A DNA stretch of 64,000 nt. Origin: Jacaranda mimosifolia (lineage: Eukaryota > Streptophyta > Magnoliopsida > Lamiales > Bignoniaceae). The stretch covers positions 2,605,507-2,669,506 of the forward strand of contig CM032121.1 of NCBI GenBank assembly GCA_018894105.1, written 5' to 3'. The notes under the pieces were generated by a model, which was given only the letters and a program-made list of their open reading frames with translations, was not told the DNA's origin and ran no database searches. Below, piece by piece: positions 61,590 through 64,000 of this stretch (position 1 is the first letter of the stretch; every line of letters begins with the position of its first letter). A program made the translations under genes and the position numbers.

Positions 61590-63500
61590 ACCAGAGTACT
61601 TGCTACCTGTTAAGCAAATTATAATTACTTGCTACTTGTTGAGCAGTTTGCAATTACCTACAACCTATAATACTAGTTATTTATGGTTTGTACTTGTATA
61701 TATTTGGTTCATTGAACCAAATATGTATTATTAGTTGAGTATTAAAGCCTTTTAAAAAGGTTCAAGTAAATAAGATCTATTAAGAAAAAGGATTTAAACA
61801 TATGAATTTACTATAATCCATTCTTAAATTTGGATTAAAAAATTAATGTTTCATAATTGATTTATAAATAATGGTTATTCACATTTTAACTTCATCATCA
61901 TATTTTATCATCACCAGTTGAGAATTTATTTTAAAATACAATTTGATGTTTTACAAATTCAAATATATTCTATGAAATACAAAAATTGGTAAAGTATTTT
62001 TAAAGCACTCTCAATTAGATATTATGTAAACTTTATCCATCTATTTAAAATTTAGTCATATATAAGGCCAATTTCATCACACAAAATAGGCTCGGTTGAA
62101 TGGGATTTGATAAATATTACATATATATTATATTGAATACTAAAATTGAACACTAAGTTACAAATAATATTAGAAAATTTTACTATAAAATAAGGTTTAA
62201 GACGGATAAAGTCAATTTAACTAAAGTCGAAATTCATATATTATAGTCGAAAGTTCATGAGATGATTCATAGGGTTTTTAAAATTTTAATTTTTTATATT
62301 TAAGAAAATATTTTCATATTTTAAATAAATAAGAAATATAATAATATTAACAATAATAAATTTTCATTAATTTTTTTAATATTTTACAAAATAAATAATA
62401 AATAACAATTTAAAAATAGTGATAAACAAGGAAAATAACGGGCGCAAGTTCAGACTCTTGGTTCCAATTCTGGGAGTGATCGTGGAGCAGAAAATGGGAG
62501 AGGATTCGGAAGCATTAATCGGCGGAAATGATGAAAATTTGAATTAAAAAGTAACATAAAAAATAAAAATATCAATTTGCATAAAATTCCTATTAAATAG
62601 GTATGTCTAAAAAAATATTCAACACCATATTTAAAAATATAATATAATCCACAGCTATAAATAGAATCCGTTAAAATATATTTTTCTTCTTTAGATATCC
62701 CAAATAAATTTTTTTCTTAATAATAGAAATAAGGTTATGTGGTGATATAAAAAATATATATATATATAAATTAACATTTTGTTTAGATTCATTTCGGGAG
62801 AATTCTTATTCTCTAGAAATATATTGAAATATTTCTCTAGAATTTTAATTTTCATTCAAATCAAATCATTACATAAATCATTGAACAAATGCACATTTTT
62901 AATTATTATATCACCATAACAATAAAATAAAAACTTTACATGAAAAATTATCTATATTCTTTTTAATTATTATATCATTATAAAGACTATATTATTATTT
63001 TTTAATTATTATAAAGACTATATTATTATCTAAATAAAATTTCAAGCTATCTAGTGCTTTGGACAACAATCAAACAAAGTATTACAATTGTGGGTGATGT
63101 TTGAGAATTAAGGAACACATACCCGTGAATATAAGAAGGAATTTGAGAAGGGATGTTATGTGGAGGAAAAATTGGTTAAAGAGATTGATATGATTGATTG
63201 TTAAAGATGAAATTGAAAAAAAAAAATGGAGAAAAATAATATGCAAATATGAAAAAAAGAATTGGAGAATAATTAATTAGTGTTAATCAATGGTTTAGAT
63301 CATTTGAAGAAAAAAAAAAAATGAAGATTAGTTCATTAAAAAATTAATATAAAAATAAATAATATAAAGTTATGTAGAAACCTGTTGAGTAGGTTGTCTA
63401 TAAAAATATTAATTTATATATTTATTAAAATATTTTTTAATTAAGTAAATACACATGGCATTAATAGAGATGGATATCTAATATTAAACTTTTATTAACT
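61590..63500. other. Unassigned insertion specific to unit 2
   Basis: Unit 1 passes from ATTAATCCAACCCAACTT (41819) to the CGACAACTTAAATAATC phrase with only about 50 bases between; unit 2 has about 1.9 kb here. It is AT-rich with no ORF over 60 codons and no terminal repeats that I can define. Confidence 0.45.
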
Positions 63501-64000
63501 GAACTTGTTTTAGACAATTCCTAATGAGTTTGGGGTATCGACGACTTCAATCACCTTTGATGATTAAAAGAGTGTCTGATTAAACTTATTTAAAAGGTCT
63601 TATAAAATAAAATAATTTTAGAGCTTATTAGATGTTAAATTATTTTTTAAAAAATAAAATTTTAAAGTGTTTGGATAAAATAAGACTTTGAAGCATATAA
63701 GAATTTCTAAAATCTTAAAAATAAGTTAGAAACTCTTTACTTTTATAAAAAAAACTTATAAGTTCATAACATCTTATTTTAAAAGCTTATAAGCTCTTTT
63801 ATAAAAAACTTTATGAAATACTTTTTGACATTTTACAAGCTCTTAAACATTTTATAAGAATTTTAATTTTCAAATTTATTTAGTTCTTAAAGAAAAAAAT
63901 TGAAAGAAGAGGATTAATGAATGTTATTAGAGAAAGAGGAAGCTGTTTAAATAGAATTTTTTCTTATTTTTTTATTATCTTATGAAGAAAATTCATTTTT
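63501..64000. other. Non-coding block C of unit 2, second part
   Basis: Aligns with 41865-42665, beginning with the fold-back MITE at 63570. No gene seen; homology continues to the window edge. Confidence 0.6.

Larger units (their letters stand above)
45195..64000. repeat. Tandem segmental duplication, unit 2 (continues past the window)
   Basis: Second copy of the PLAT-containing unit in the same orientation. It lacks the Helitron/LTR island of unit 1 and has its own insertions: a hAT MITE at 47692-48064, a chimeric LTR at 49080-53518, a 0.77-kb tandem repeat at 54240-55815, a Mutator-like remnant ending near 58410, a PIF-like MITE at 59880-60149, and an unassigned insertion at about 61590-63500. 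Homology to unit 1 is still running at base 64000 (matching about 42665). Confidence 0.82.

Noticed and set aside
1..64000. CRISPR array, bacterial operons or viral genes
   Set aside because: No spacer-separated short repeats or compact ORFs; splice sites, LTRs and Helitrons mark plant nuclear DNA. The tandem repeats found are minisatellites inside LTRs.

Overview
This is nuclear DNA of a flowering plant, most likely a eudicot. The grounds are spliced genes with TATA boxes and AATAAA signals, an AT-rich background, and dense plant transposable elements: Ty3/gypsy LTRs with a tRNA-iMet primer site, Helitrons, hAT, Mutator and PIF/Harbinger elements. The only host genes I can support are two tandem copies of a secreted PLAT-domain stress protein. 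Nearly all short open reading frames elsewhere lie inside transposons or simple AT-rich sequence.

Layout. The window holds a large tandem duplication. Unit 1 runs from base 1 (it begins further left) to about 45194, and unit 2 from about 45195 past the right edge. Three blocks are shared: A (PLAT gene and downstream, about 1-3885 and 45195-48315), B (about 4235-5830 and 58411-60290) and C (about 40550-42665 onward and 60290-64000). Unit 1 carries a 34.7-kb nested transposon island (5836-40516) between B and C. Unit 2 instead carries about 10 kb of other insertions between A and B.

The island is a history of nested insertions. The outermost element is a minus-strand non-autonomous Helitron (3' end 5836, 5' end 40516). 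A stack of plus-strand Helitrons of the same family (16964-40504) entered 12 bp from its 5' end, and the members follow one another directly, each 3' CTAG touching the next 5' end. Into these Helitrons went one two-LTR gypsy element with a decayed gag-pol (7923-16317) and four solo LTRs (18779-21683, 29174-32592, 33087-34868, 35396-39577). All five insertions have matching 5-bp target duplications. An 827-bp hAT element sits inside the last LTR and a 430-bp MITE inside one Helitron. Unit 2 has a chimeric LTR (49080-53518) without matching flanks.

Genes. PLAT copy 1 (1495-2181) is intact if the second of two tandem 3' splice sites is used; the first leads straight to a stop codon. PLAT copy 2 (45601-46271) has a single one-base frameshift halfway through the domain and is otherwise open. 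Both keep the TATA box, short 5' leader, single intron and a hairpin-forming 3' region, so copy 2 is probably a young pseudogene or a truncated variant. The most interesting features are the Helitron stacking, the triplicated Helitron 5' ends, the shared conserved block in the LTRs, and the contrasting lesions of the two PLAT genes.
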